DNA of 15,071 nt from DAOUTW01 sp964523575 (GTDB lineage: Bacteria; Zixibacteria; MSB-5A5; GN15; JAAZOE01). The translations under genes and the position numbers were made by a program. The stretch is taken from contig CAZGAV010000086.1 in the NCBI GenBank assembly GCA_964523575.1, positions 1-15,071 on the forward strand, given 5' to 3'. How positions within the stretch are numbered: the first letter of the stretch is position 1; each line of letters begins with the position of its first letter. Of the stretch, positions 1 through 6,710 are shown one piece after another. The notes beneath the pieces were generated by a model. It ran no database searches. It had not been told where the DNA came from and worked only from the letters and a program-made list of their open reading frames with translations.

Positions 1-407
1 GTTACCTCGCTCGGCTAATAATATCCAACTTCAGATATAGTACGCAACCAAATTCGAATCGCATGGAGTCAGCGACTCGCCATTCTCCATAATTTCTCGT
101 GGATAATTCCAATCGATTTTATTTTCAAGCCGCCGTCCCGCTATATCCTCCATTTTATAGAAACATCTGCATGAAATGAAAATTCTCAGAACATATAAAA
201 AGCCTGCCATTATTTTCTTGAAATTGACGCAAAAGCCCCCTCGCGGCTCTTGACAACAGCCGCAAATGCCATACAATGGGGCGATATTATAAGGCTTTTT
301 GCAGGGGCGGTTCCGCCCTCTGAAACTGCGGAAGTTGTCCCCCGAAAAAGGAGCAAAACGACGTATTTTCGAGCGAAGAAACGGAGTTTTGAGAAAGGTC
401 CGATCAA
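1..407. other. Non-coding upstream region and leader of the methylmalonyl-CoA operon
   Basis: No convincing gene lies in these 407 bases. The left two thirds are AT-rich with only short frames lacking a ribosome site. The right part carries a sigma70-type promoter (separate entry) and a leader of about 120 nt. The leader includes a short GC-rich inverted repeat at about 304-319 (arms GGGCGG and CCGCCC) and ends in the SD AAAGG at 394-398, nine bases before the mmdA start. No known riboswitch motif, and specifically no cobalamin-type box, was recognised. Confidence 0.6.
250..277 (+). promoter_or_regulatory. Sigma70-type promoter for the mmd-mcm-mce operon
   Basis: TTGACA at 250-255 is a perfect -35 consensus. 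It is followed by a 16-base spacer and TACAAT at 272-277, a five-of-six -10 match. Transcription would begin near 284, giving a leader of about 124 nt before mmdA. Orientation and position fit the six co-directional genes that follow. This rests on sequence match only. Confidence 0.65.
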
Positions 408-1958
408 ATGAGTCAATCGAAAATAGACCAATTGCGCCAGAGGCGCGGAAAACTCCTCAAAGGCGGCGGTGAGACCCGTATCGCCAAACAGCACGAGTTG
501 GGCAAACTCACTGCCCGCGAACGGCTGGAACTGCTTTTTGAGGCCGACACCTTTCAGGAATCGCATCTTTTTATAAAAAACCGTTGCACCCAGTTTGGGA
601 TGGACGGTAAGGATTTTCCGGCCGAGGGCGTCATCACCGGCCATGGCATCATCGATAACCGGCCGGTTTACGCCGCCAGCCAGGACTTCACCGTCGGCGG
701 CGGCTCAGTCGGCGAGGCCTCGGCCAAGAAAATCCAGGAAATTATGGACGCCGCCCTCAAAACCGGCGATCCTTTCGTTTTCATCAATGACGGCGGCGGG
801 GCTCGTATCCAGGAGGGCGTGGACGCTCTCTCCGGATACGGCGGCATTTTCTACCGCAATGTCCTCCTTTCGGGAGTAGTGCCCCAGATCAGTATCATCG
901 CCGGCCCCTGCGCCGGAGGCGCCGCCTATTCCCCGGCTTTGACGGATTTCATTATCCAGGTCCGGCACGAGGGGCAATTGTATATTACCGGGCCACTGGT
1001 TATCAAACAGGTCACCGGCGAGGAGATCACCGCCGAGCAGTTGGGCGGGGTCGAAAGTCACGCCTACTATTCCGGCGTCGTGCATTTCATCGCCGAAGAC
1101 GACGAGGACGCCATTAGTATCGCCCGGCGGTTATTATCGTTTTTGCCCAGCAACAATTCCGAGGACACCCCTTTTCTTCAGGAATTCTACGACGATGAAA
1201 TCCTGCCCGACGAATCGCTCAACGGCATCGTCCCCGACGATCCCAGCCAGCCGTACGACATGCATGAGGTTATCAATCGCATCGTCGATAGGGGCGATTT
1301 CATGGAAGTCATGGAGCATTTTGCGCCCAATATCCTGATCGGTTTCGGGCGGCTGACCGGCTACACCGTCGGCATCATCGCCAACCAGCCAATGTATAAA
1401 GCCGGCGTGCTCGATATCGATTCGTCGGATAAGGCGTCGCGCTTCATCCGTTTTTGCAATGCCTTCAATATCCCTTTGATCACGCTGGTCGATGTGCCGG
1501 GATTCATGCCCGGAGTCCAGCAGGAATACGGCGGCATCATCCGTCATGGCGCCAAAATGCTGTTCGCTTATGCGGCCGCGACGGTTCCGAAACTGACGCT
1601 GGTAGTTCGCAAAGCCTATGGCGGCGCTTTTCTGGCCATGTGTGCCAAAAGCATGGGGGCCGACGCCCTTTGCGCCTGGCCGACGGCCGAGATCGCTGTC
1701 ATGGGTGGCGAAGGGGCGGTCAATGTGCTTTACCGCAAGGAAATCGCCGAAGCCGAGGACCCGGTCAAAGAACGCGCCGCCAGGTTGCAGGATTATAAAG
1801 ACACTTTCGCCAATCCATATTTCGCGGCCTCCCGCGGACTGGTTGACGAAATACTGGAACCCTCCGAGACGCGGGCTTATCTGGCCTCCGCTTTGGAGGT
1901 ATTGAAAGCCAAGCGGGAACTCCGGCCACAGAAGAAACACGGCTTGATTCCCATGTAA
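408..1958 (+). CDS. mmdA: Methylmalonyl-CoA decarboxylase alpha subunit (biotin-dependent acyl-CoA carboxyltransferase)
   Basis: This 516-residue protein has the full length and architecture of the carboxyltransferase (beta-subunit) family shared by propionyl-CoA carboxylase and Na+-pumping methylmalonyl-CoA decarboxylase. It transfers the carboxyl group between methylmalonyl-CoA and biotin on the carrier protein. The N-terminal crotonase-like half has the glycine-rich FTVGGGSVGE (about 94-103) and the oxyanion-hole segment AGPCAGGAAYSPA (165-177). The C-terminal half has YGGAF (404-408) and MGGEGAVNVLY (from 432), typical of the biotin-side site. The ATG at 408 has an AAAGG ribosome site at 394-398. 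Sequence alone does not separate carboxylase from decarboxylase. The call rests on the adjacent membrane subunits, biotin carrier, mutase and epimerase. It is the first gene of the operon, 16 bases before the next. Confidence 0.93.
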   Translation: MSQSKIDQLRQRRGKLLKGGGETRIAKQHELGKLTARERLELLFEADTFQESHLFIKNRCTQFGMDGKDFPAEGVITGHGIIDNRPVYAASQDFTVGGGSVGEASAKKIQEIMDAALKTGDPFVFINDGGGARIQEGVDALSGYGGIFYRNVLLSGVVPQISIIAGPCAGGAAYSPALTDFIIQVRHEGQLYITGPLVIKQVTGEEITAEQLGGVESHAYYSGVVHFIAEDDEDAISIARRLLSFLPSNNSEDTPFLQEFYDDEILPDESLNGIVPDDPSQPYDMHEVINRIVDRGDFMEVMEHFAPNILIGFGRLTGYTVGIIANQPMYKAGVLDIDSSDKASRFIRFCNAFNIPLITLVDVPGFMPGVQQEYGGIIRHGAKMLFAYAAATVPKLTLVVRKAYGGAFLAMCAKSMGADALCAWPTAEIAVMGGEGAVNVLYRKEIAEAEDPVKERAARLQDYKDTFANPYFAASRGLVDEILEPSETRAYLASALEVLKAKRELRPQKKHGLIPM

Positions 1959-1974
1959 TAGACGAGGTTTTATC

Positions 1975-2319
1975 ATGTCGGAGATGCTTTCCTTCAGCAT
2001 CCGGTTCGCTGTTATCGGGATACTCATTGTCTTTGGCTGTCTGGCCCTTATTGTCGGATGTATTTCGCTCATAAGACGCCTCGACCGCCGCTGGCAGGCC
2101 CGGGAGTCGGCCGAAAACGATTCGGCCCTGACCAAACCGCCCAGCATCGATACCACCACCCTGATTTTGATCTCGGCGGCGGCGGCGACCATGTTGCAGG
2201 GCCGCTTTTATATCCGCAAGGTGCGGCGGCTTCTGCCGCGCGACGCCATGCGCGGGCCATGGTCGATGCAGGGTCGGGCGATTTTGCACGGCTCCCATGT
2301 CGTGTCCAAAAAACGATGA
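1975..2319 (+). CDS. mmdD: OadG-type small membrane subunit of a Na+-pumping decarboxylase
   Basis: A 114-residue protein with one N-terminal membrane helix (about residues 8-32), a charged stretch, a short hydrophobic/alanine-rich segment (about 62-73) and a basic tail. That layout and the tail motif WSMQGR fit the OadG/MmdD family, which holds the carboxyltransferase and biotin carrier against the integral Na+ pump. Family members diverge strongly, so the call leans on size, helix placement, tail motif and position between mmdA and mmdC. The ATG at 1975 follows GAGG at 1964-1967. It begins 16 bases after mmdA, and about 50 bases separate it from the biotin carrier. Confidence 0.8.
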   Translation: MSEMLSFSIRFAVIGILIVFGCLALIVGCISLIRRLDRRWQARESAENDSALTKPPSIDTTTLILISAAAATMLQGRFYIRKVRRLLPRDAMRGPWSMQGRAILHGSHVVSKKR

Positions 2320-2369
2320 ACCGTTTGACGAAAGTTTTAAAATAGATTGTCGTACTGGGAGAAGATAAA

Positions 2370-2771
2370 ATGAAACTGAAAATAACCGTTCATGGCGTCG
2401 CCTATGAAGTTGAAGTCGAGGTCCTTGACGCCGGCGAGGGTTTTCCCGCCCCGACCTCGGCCATAAAACCGAAAGCTCATAACAGCGGTTCGGGGAATCC
2501 GACCGCTACAGCCCCGATTCCCAAAAGCGGGCCCGCTCCGGCTACATCGGGAGATGAAGGCGGCTCGGTATCATCTCCGATCGCCGGCACTATTATTGAA
2601 ATCAAGTGCAAGCCGGGCGATATGGTCAACAAAGACCAGATTCTGCTGGTGATCGAGGCCATGAAAATGAAAACCTCGATTGCCGCGCCCACCGCCGGCA
2701 AGGTCAAAGCCGTGCCGATTGCCGTCGGCGATGCCGTCCGTGAAAATCAGACACTGGTCGAACTCGAATAG
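2370..2771 (+). CDS. mmdC: Biotin carboxyl carrier protein of methylmalonyl-CoA decarboxylase
   Basis: This 133-residue protein carries the biotin that shuttles CO2 from the carboxyltransferase to the membrane pump. Residues 1-20 form a short charged beta-rich start. Residues about 25-65 are a Pro/Ala/Ser-rich flexible linker. Residues about 66-133 are a biotinyl/lipoyl domain with EAMKM at 96-100, where Lys99 is the expected biotinylation site. This swinging-arm layout is normal for decarboxylase gamma subunits. The ATG at 2370 has GGAGA just upstream (about 2357-2362). It is 27 bases upstream of mmdB. No biotin carboxylase lies beside it, which fits a decarboxylase rather than an ATP-driven carboxylase, though such a gene could sit elsewhere. 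Confidence 0.95.
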   Translation: MKLKITVHGVAYEVEVEVLDAGEGFPAPTSAIKPKAHNSGSGNPTATAPIPKSGPAPATSGDEGGSVSSPIAGTIIEIKCKPGDMVNKDQILLVIEAMKMKTSIAAPTAGKVKAVPIAVGDAVRENQTLVELE

Positions 2772-2798
2772 CGCCGGTCGCGCTCAAAGGAGCAACCC

Positions 2799-3923
2799 AT
2801 GGAAATATTTTTAAATTTCCTTCAGGCCGGGGCCATCGCCAATTTCACCTGGGGCAACCTGCTTATGATCGTGGTCGGATGCGTCTTTCTCTACTTGGGC
2901 ATCGCCAAAGATTATGAGCCGTTGCTTCTGGTGCCGATCGGCTTCGGGATTCTGGTCGGCAATATCCCCTTCGCGCAGGGAATGAATATCGGCATCTACG
3001 AACCGGGTAGCGTGCTCTCGAGGCTGTACGGTGGCGTCACTCAGGGCTGGTACCCGCCCCTGATTTTCCTCGGTATCGGAGCCATGACCGATTTTTCCTG
3101 CATGCTGGCCAATCCACGGCTGATACTGCTGGGGGCGGCCGCACAAGCCGGCATATTCCTGACCTTCATCGGTGCCATTTTGCTTGGATTCGGCTACAAG
3201 GAGGCTTCGGCTATCGGCATCATCGGCGGAGCCGACGGCCCCACGGCGATTTTTCTCTCCTCCAAACTCGCGCCTCAACTTCTGGGAGCCATCGCCGTCT
3301 CGGCCTATTCCTATATGGCTTTGGTGCCCGTCATCCAACCCCCTATCATCAAACTGCTGACCACGAGGAAGGAACGGCTGATCCGCATGAAACCCTCCAA
3401 GCCGGTCAGCAAAAGATTGCGGATCGTTTTTCCCATCGTCGCTTTCCTGATCACCGGCTTTATCGCCCCCGGCTCCATCAACCTCCTTGGATTCCTGTTT
3501 TTCGGCAACCTTCTCAAGGAAAGCCTCGTCACCGAAAGGCTGGCCGCCACCGCCCGTACCGCCTTCATTGACATCATCACCATACTTTTGGGACTGACCG
3601 TCGGCGCCTCGACCGACGCCAGTCGTTTCCTGACGCCCGATTCGATAAAAATTTTCGCCCTCGGCGCCGCTTCTTTTGCCGTCGCAACCGCCTCCGGGGT
3701 CATATTTGCCAAGGTCATGAATCTGGTGTCAAAGAAGAAATTGAATCCCATCATCGGCGCCGCCGGCGTTTCGGCCGTGCCCGATTCGGCGCGGGTTTGT
3801 CAGATGATGGGCGCTCGCGAAGACCCCAATAATTTTCTGATCATGCACGCCATGGCGCCCAATGTCGCCGGCGTCATCGGATCGGCGGTCGCCGCCGGTA
3901 TCCTGCTGGCAACCTTCGGATGA
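2799..3923 (+). CDS. mmdB: Na+-translocating decarboxylase beta subunit (integral membrane pump)
   Basis: A 374-residue, highly hydrophobic polytopic membrane protein of the OadB/MmdB/GcdB family. It decarboxylates carboxybiotin and couples this to Na+ export. The family signature GGADGPTAIFLSS begins at residue 143, with Asp146 the conserved acidic residue of the ion path. The C-terminal half carries the conserved blocks GAAGVSAVPDSARV and MHAMAPNVAGVIGSAVAAG. In the family this block usually reads VPM-A/S-AR; here an Asp stands at the Met position. Length is normal. The start follows a strong AAAGGAG at 2786-2792. The gene completes an alpha, OadG-like, carrier, beta set, so a whole pump is encoded in about 3.5 kb. 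Confidence 0.95.
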   Translation: MEIFLNFLQAGAIANFTWGNLLMIVVGCVFLYLGIAKDYEPLLLVPIGFGILVGNIPFAQGMNIGIYEPGSVLSRLYGGVTQGWYPPLIFLGIGAMTDFSCMLANPRLILLGAAAQAGIFLTFIGAILLGFGYKEASAIGIIGGADGPTAIFLSSKLAPQLLGAIAVSAYSYMALVPVIQPPIIKLLTTRKERLIRMKPSKPVSKRLRIVFPIVAFLITGFIAPGSINLLGFLFFGNLLKESLVTERLAATARTAFIDIITILLGLTVGASTDASRFLTPDSIKIFALGAASFAVATASGVIFAKVMNLVSKKKLNPIIGAAGVSAVPDSARVCQMMGAREDPNNFLIMHAMAPNVAGVIGSAVAAGILLATFG

Positions 3924-3994
3924 GAAACGGGAAACTGCAGAGGGAGAAGTTTTGTTGACTGAGTTAGCGGTTTTGAATATATAGGATGGGAAAC

Positions 3995-5551
3995 ATGGCC
4001 AAACCAATGAAAACCAGCTCCGGGATCGACATCCCGATCACGGCCCCGCCTCGAACGGCGAATCATCCTCAGCCGGGTGAATATCCCTTTACGCGGGGCA
4101 TCTATCCCGAAATGTATCGGGGAAGATTCTGGACGATGCGTCAATACGCCGGGTTCGGGACGGCCCGCCAAACCAATGAGCGCTATCGCTACCTGCTGAA
4201 ATCGGGACAAACAGGCCTTTCGGTCGCTTTCGACCTGCCGACCCAGATCGGCTATGACTCCGACGATCCGCTGGCGGCGGGTGAAGTCGGCAAGACCGGC
4301 GTCGCCATTGATACTATCGACGACATGGAAACGGTTTTCGACGGCATCCCGCTGGGTGAAGTCTCAACCTCCATGACTATCAATTCGACCGCCATCATCC
4401 TGCTGGCCATGTATGCTACTGTCGCCAAACGTCAGGGCGTCCCCAACGATAAAATCCGCGGCACCATCCAGAATGACATTCTCAAGGAATTCATCGCCCG
4501 CGGCACCTACATTTATCCACCTCGCCCCTCGATGCGGTTGATCACCGACATTTTTGCCTATGCCAAAGACAATCTGCCCCATTTCAATACTATCTCGATT
4601 TCGGGGTACCACATTCGCGAAGCGGGTTCGACCGCCGCGCAGGAAATCGCTTTCACCTTCGCCGATGCGATTTGCTATATCGAGGCGGCCCGGACAGCCG
4701 GATTAAAAATTGACGAATTCGCACCCCGCCTGTCGTTCTTTTTCAATGTGCATAACGACATTTTCGAAGAAGTGGCCAAATTCAGGGCCGCTCGCCGCAT
4801 CTGGGCGAAAATTATCAAGGAACGATTCGGCGCCAAAGATGAAAAGTCGATGTTGCTCCGTTTTCACACCCAGACCGCCGGCTCGACCTTAACGGCCCAG
4901 CAGCCGGAAAACAACGTCGCCCGCGTCACCCTGCAGGCATTGGCCGCCGCGCTCGGCGGCACCCAATCCTTGCATACCAATTCCTTCGATGAGGCTCTGG
5001 GACTGCCAACTCAGAAAGCGGCCATGATCGCTCTTCGCACTCAGCAGATCATCGCTTATGAATCGGGAGCCGCTTCGTCGGTCGATCCCCTGGCCGGGTC
5101 GTATTATGTCGAATACCTGACCGATGAACTCGAGAAAAAGATCCTTGGCCTTCTGGATGAAATCGACGGCCGCGGCGGGGCTTTGAAATGTATCGAAACC
5201 TCTTATTTCCAGAATGCCATCGCTCGATCCGCCTATGAATACCAGAAACAACTTGAAACCGGCGAGAATATCGTCGTCGGAGTCAACCGTTTTCAAGTCG
5301 AAGCCTCGGGACATCCGGAAATCCTCAAAGTCGATAAGAAGCTGGAAGATGAACAGATCAAACGCCTGCGGGAAATCAAGGCCGCGCGGGATCAGGCCGA
5401 GGTGAAAAAATATCTCGACCGGCTCGAACAGGCCGCCGTCTCTTCCGACAATCTGGTGCCGCCGGTCATGGACGCTGTCGCCAACCGGGTGACCATCGGC
5501 GAAATATCCAATTGTCTGCGCCGGGTCTGGGGCGAATACGAGGCGCAATAG
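3995..5551 (+). CDS. mcmA1: Methylmalonyl-CoA mutase large subunit, catalytic domain only
   Basis: About 518 residues covering the substrate-binding TIM-barrel of adenosylcobalamin-dependent methylmalonyl-CoA mutase, which interconverts succinyl-CoA and (R)-methylmalonyl-CoA. Family blocks visible: YPFTRGIYPEMYRGR near the start, then FDLPTQIGYDSDDP, HTQTAGSTLTAQQPENN, and LGGTQSLHTNSFDEALGLPT. The protein ends near where the barrel ends, so the C-terminal cobalamin-binding domain (DxHxxG type) is absent. This is normal for two-gene mutases, whose roughly 140-residue B12 subunit is separate, but no such gene follows here. I chose the ATG at 3995 because AGGATGGG (3983-3990) sits at ribosome-site distance. 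The in-frame ATG at 3986 lacks a ribosome site and would add three residues. The nearby epimerase supports methylmalonyl-CoA rather than isobutyryl-CoA or ethylmalonyl-CoA as substrate. Confidence 0.93.
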   Translation: MAKPMKTSSGIDIPITAPPRTANHPQPGEYPFTRGIYPEMYRGRFWTMRQYAGFGTARQTNERYRYLLKSGQTGLSVAFDLPTQIGYDSDDPLAAGEVGKTGVAIDTIDDMETVFDGIPLGEVSTSMTINSTAIILLAMYATVAKRQGVPNDKIRGTIQNDILKEFIARGTYIYPPRPSMRLITDIFAYAKDNLPHFNTISISGYHIREAGSTAAQEIAFTFADAICYIEAARTAGLKIDEFAPRLSFFFNVHNDIFEEVAKFRAARRIWAKIIKERFGAKDEKSMLLRFHTQTAGSTLTAQQPENNVARVTLQALAAALGGTQSLHTNSFDEALGLPTQKAAMIALRTQQIIAYESGAASSVDPLAGSYYVEYLTDELEKKILGLLDEIDGRGGALKCIETSYFQNAIARSAYEYQKQLETGENIVVGVNRFQVEASGHPEILKVDKKLEDEQIKRLREIKAARDQAEVKKYLDRLEQAAVSSDNLVPPVMDAVANRVTIGEISNCLRRVWGEYEAQ

Positions 5552-5571
5552 CCGAACAAGGAGTCGATAAA

Positions 5572-5973
5572 TTGGCCAGAAAATTATCGCATATCGGCAT
5601 CGCCGTCGCCGATCTTAAAGAAGCCGTCGAATCATTCACGCTCGTGCTCGGCGGCGGTCCCGACCATTACGAAGAAATCGCCGATCAGAAAATAAAAACC
5701 GCTATCTTTGCCGCCGGCCCCAGCCGGGTCGAATTGCTGGAGGCCACCTCGTCCGACAGCCCTATCGCCAAATTCATTGAAAAACGCGGCCCCGGGATCC
5801 ATCATATGGCCGTCGAGGTTGACGATCTGGCTGTGGAATTGATCCGGTTAAAGAAAGCCGGCGTACGTCTTATCGATGAGACACCGCGCATCGGCGCCGA
5901 GGGCGCTTTGATCGCCTTCATTCATCCCAAATCGACGGCCGGCATATTGATCGAATTACAGCAGAAGAAATAG
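5572..5973 (+). CDS. mce: Methylmalonyl-CoA epimerase (TTG start)
   Basis: A 133-residue glyoxalase/VOC-fold protein that epimerises (S)- and (R)-methylmalonyl-CoA, linking the decarboxylase product to the mutase. Family features: HIGIAVADL near the N-terminus, the central GPGIHHMAVEVDDL, and a C-terminal IELQQ. The His residues of the first two motifs and the Glu of the last are the expected metal ligands. I place the start at TTG 5572 because CAAGGAG at 5557-5563 lies eight bases upstream and the protein then begins directly before the first beta strand, as in the family. An in-frame ATG at 5512 would overlap the mutase gene and add 20 unrelated residues. It starts 20 bases after the mutase stop and ends the operon. 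Confidence 0.9.
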   Translation: MARKLSHIGIAVADLKEAVESFTLVLGGGPDHYEEIADQKIKTAIFAAGPSRVELLEATSSDSPIAKFIEKRGPGIHHMAVEVDDLAVELIRLKKAGVRLIDETPRIGAEGALIAFIHPKSTAGILIELQQKK

Positions 5974-6007
5974 GTGGAATCATACTCCCAGACTGATTCG
6001 TTCCACC
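5973..6007. other. Stem-loop at the convergent gene junction
   Basis: GGTGGAATCA (5973-5982) pairs with TGATTC (5994-5999) and CACC (6004-6007), with a four-base GTTC bulge and an 11-base loop. It straddles the six-base gap between the epimerase stop and the end of the 2H phosphoesterase gene. No U-tract follows on either strand, so it is not a classical intrinsic terminator. It could block RNA decay or help end transcription in both directions. Confidence 0.3.
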
Positions 6008-6519
6008 GTCTCCAATCGTTCCTGTCCCGCAGATGAAAACTTCGCCGATATGATATCGAGATTTTCAACGGCACCGCGAATACTGAACTTCTTCAGATTT
6101 ATCCGGTCCGCGGTTTTCTCGCAGGAGTTGATATCCTTGAAGACGCCGGCGGTGATATGCGGTATGTAGGGGATATCGGGGCGCAGATGTATCTTTAAAT
6201 CACCGGCATAAAGTCTATCATGCAGGCTCATGATGGTGCTGTATCCTTCATCCGGGACCAGAAACAGGTACCGGTCTTCTTCATCCTTGCCTGAAATTGC
6301 TTTCGCGGAATTCAGATTGAATTCAATTTTCGGCGACGCCTGGCATATCGGCCGAATATGAGCGGCCAATTCATCCGGCCCGATGTCGGAAATTTCGAAT
6401 ATCAATGTAAAGTGCGGCTCTATTAATAAGTAGTTCGGATCATATTGCCGCCTTAGCGCCTGAATCCATTCCCGATCTCCCGGTTCGAGAATTGGATGGC
6501 CTGTTACAAGCAATCCCAT
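5980..6519 (-). CDS. 2H phosphoesterase family protein (2'-5' RNA ligase-like)
   Basis: A 179-residue protein with the two HxT/S motifs that define the 2H phosphoesterase superfamily: PHFTLIF (His36, Thr38) and PHITAGV (His121, Thr123), about 85 residues apart as usual. Members act on 2',3'-cyclic or 2'-5' phosphodiester bonds in RNA or nucleotides; the substrate here cannot be told. No signal peptide is seen, so it should be cytoplasmic. The start is taken at 6519 because TGGAGG lies just upstream on that strand (complement of about 6524-6529). The open frame extends to 6591, but those 24 codons have no ribosome site and cross the likely promoter. It converges on mce and diverges from the serine hydrolase. 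Confidence 0.82.
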   Translation of the reverse strand: MGLLVTGHPILEPGDREWIQALRRQYDPNYLLIEPHFTLIFEISDIGPDELAAHIRPICQASPKIEFNLNSAKAISGKDEEDRYLFLVPDEGYSTIMSLHDRLYAGDLKIHLRPDIPYIPHITAGVFKDINSCEKTADRINLKKFSIRGAVENLDIISAKFSSAGQERLETVERISLGV

Positions 6520-6541
6520 GGTTCCTCCAGTCGTTACCCCA

Positions 6542-6570
6542 TTTATAGAGGAAATATTGCGCGACGCAAT
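6542..6570 (-). promoter_or_regulatory. Putative promoter of the 2H phosphoesterase gene, with an overlapping inverted repeat
   Basis: Read on the - strand, TTGCGT (6569-6564), a 16-base spacer and TATAAA (6547-6542) make a plausible sigma70 promoter. It starts RNA near 6535, just before the ribosome site for the ATG at 6519. The perfect inverted repeat ATTGCG-CGA-CGCAAT (6556-6570) covers the -35 element and could be an operator. Evidence is by eye only. Confidence 0.4.
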
Positions 6571-6666
6571 GCTTTTTATGTCTCCCGGCATCGAGCCAGA
6601 GTATTTAAGACTGGAATCGAACGCCGCCGAAGGCTAAATTGAAATGGCCAATTCAGCCCTGGAGTG

Positions 6667-6703
6667 TATAATTAAAAATCATTATTCCCCGGGCCAAAGG
6701 AGG
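6667..6703 (+). promoter_or_regulatory. -10 element and strong ribosome site of the serine hydrolase gene
   Basis: TATAAT at 6667-6672 is a perfect -10 hexamer. No convincing -35 lies at the right distance: TTGAAA at 6639-6644 is about 22 bases away. An almost perfect SD sequence, AAAGGAGG (6696-6703), sits seven bases before the ATG at 6711 and settles the start. The expected leader is only about 30 nt. Confidence 0.45.
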
Positions 6704-6710
6704 ATTCGCA

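Noticed and set aside
31..276. Open frame of 81 codons on the - strand left of the operon
   Set aside because: No ribosome site, a Cys-rich composition without motif, and it overlaps the likely operon promoter.
1134..2192. Long - strand open frame (352 codons) across mmdA and mmdD
   Set aside because: It is antisense to two well-supported genes. The translation has no family motif and its length comes from GC-biased third positions.
3955..3983. TTGACT-N17-TATATA as an internal promoter for the mutase
   Set aside because: RNA would start about at the ATG, leaving no ribosome site. The operon layout makes an internal promoter unnecessary.
4889..5548. - strand open frame of 219 codons inside the mutase gene
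   Set aside because: It is the mirror of a strongly conserved catalytic region, with no start signal and no domain.
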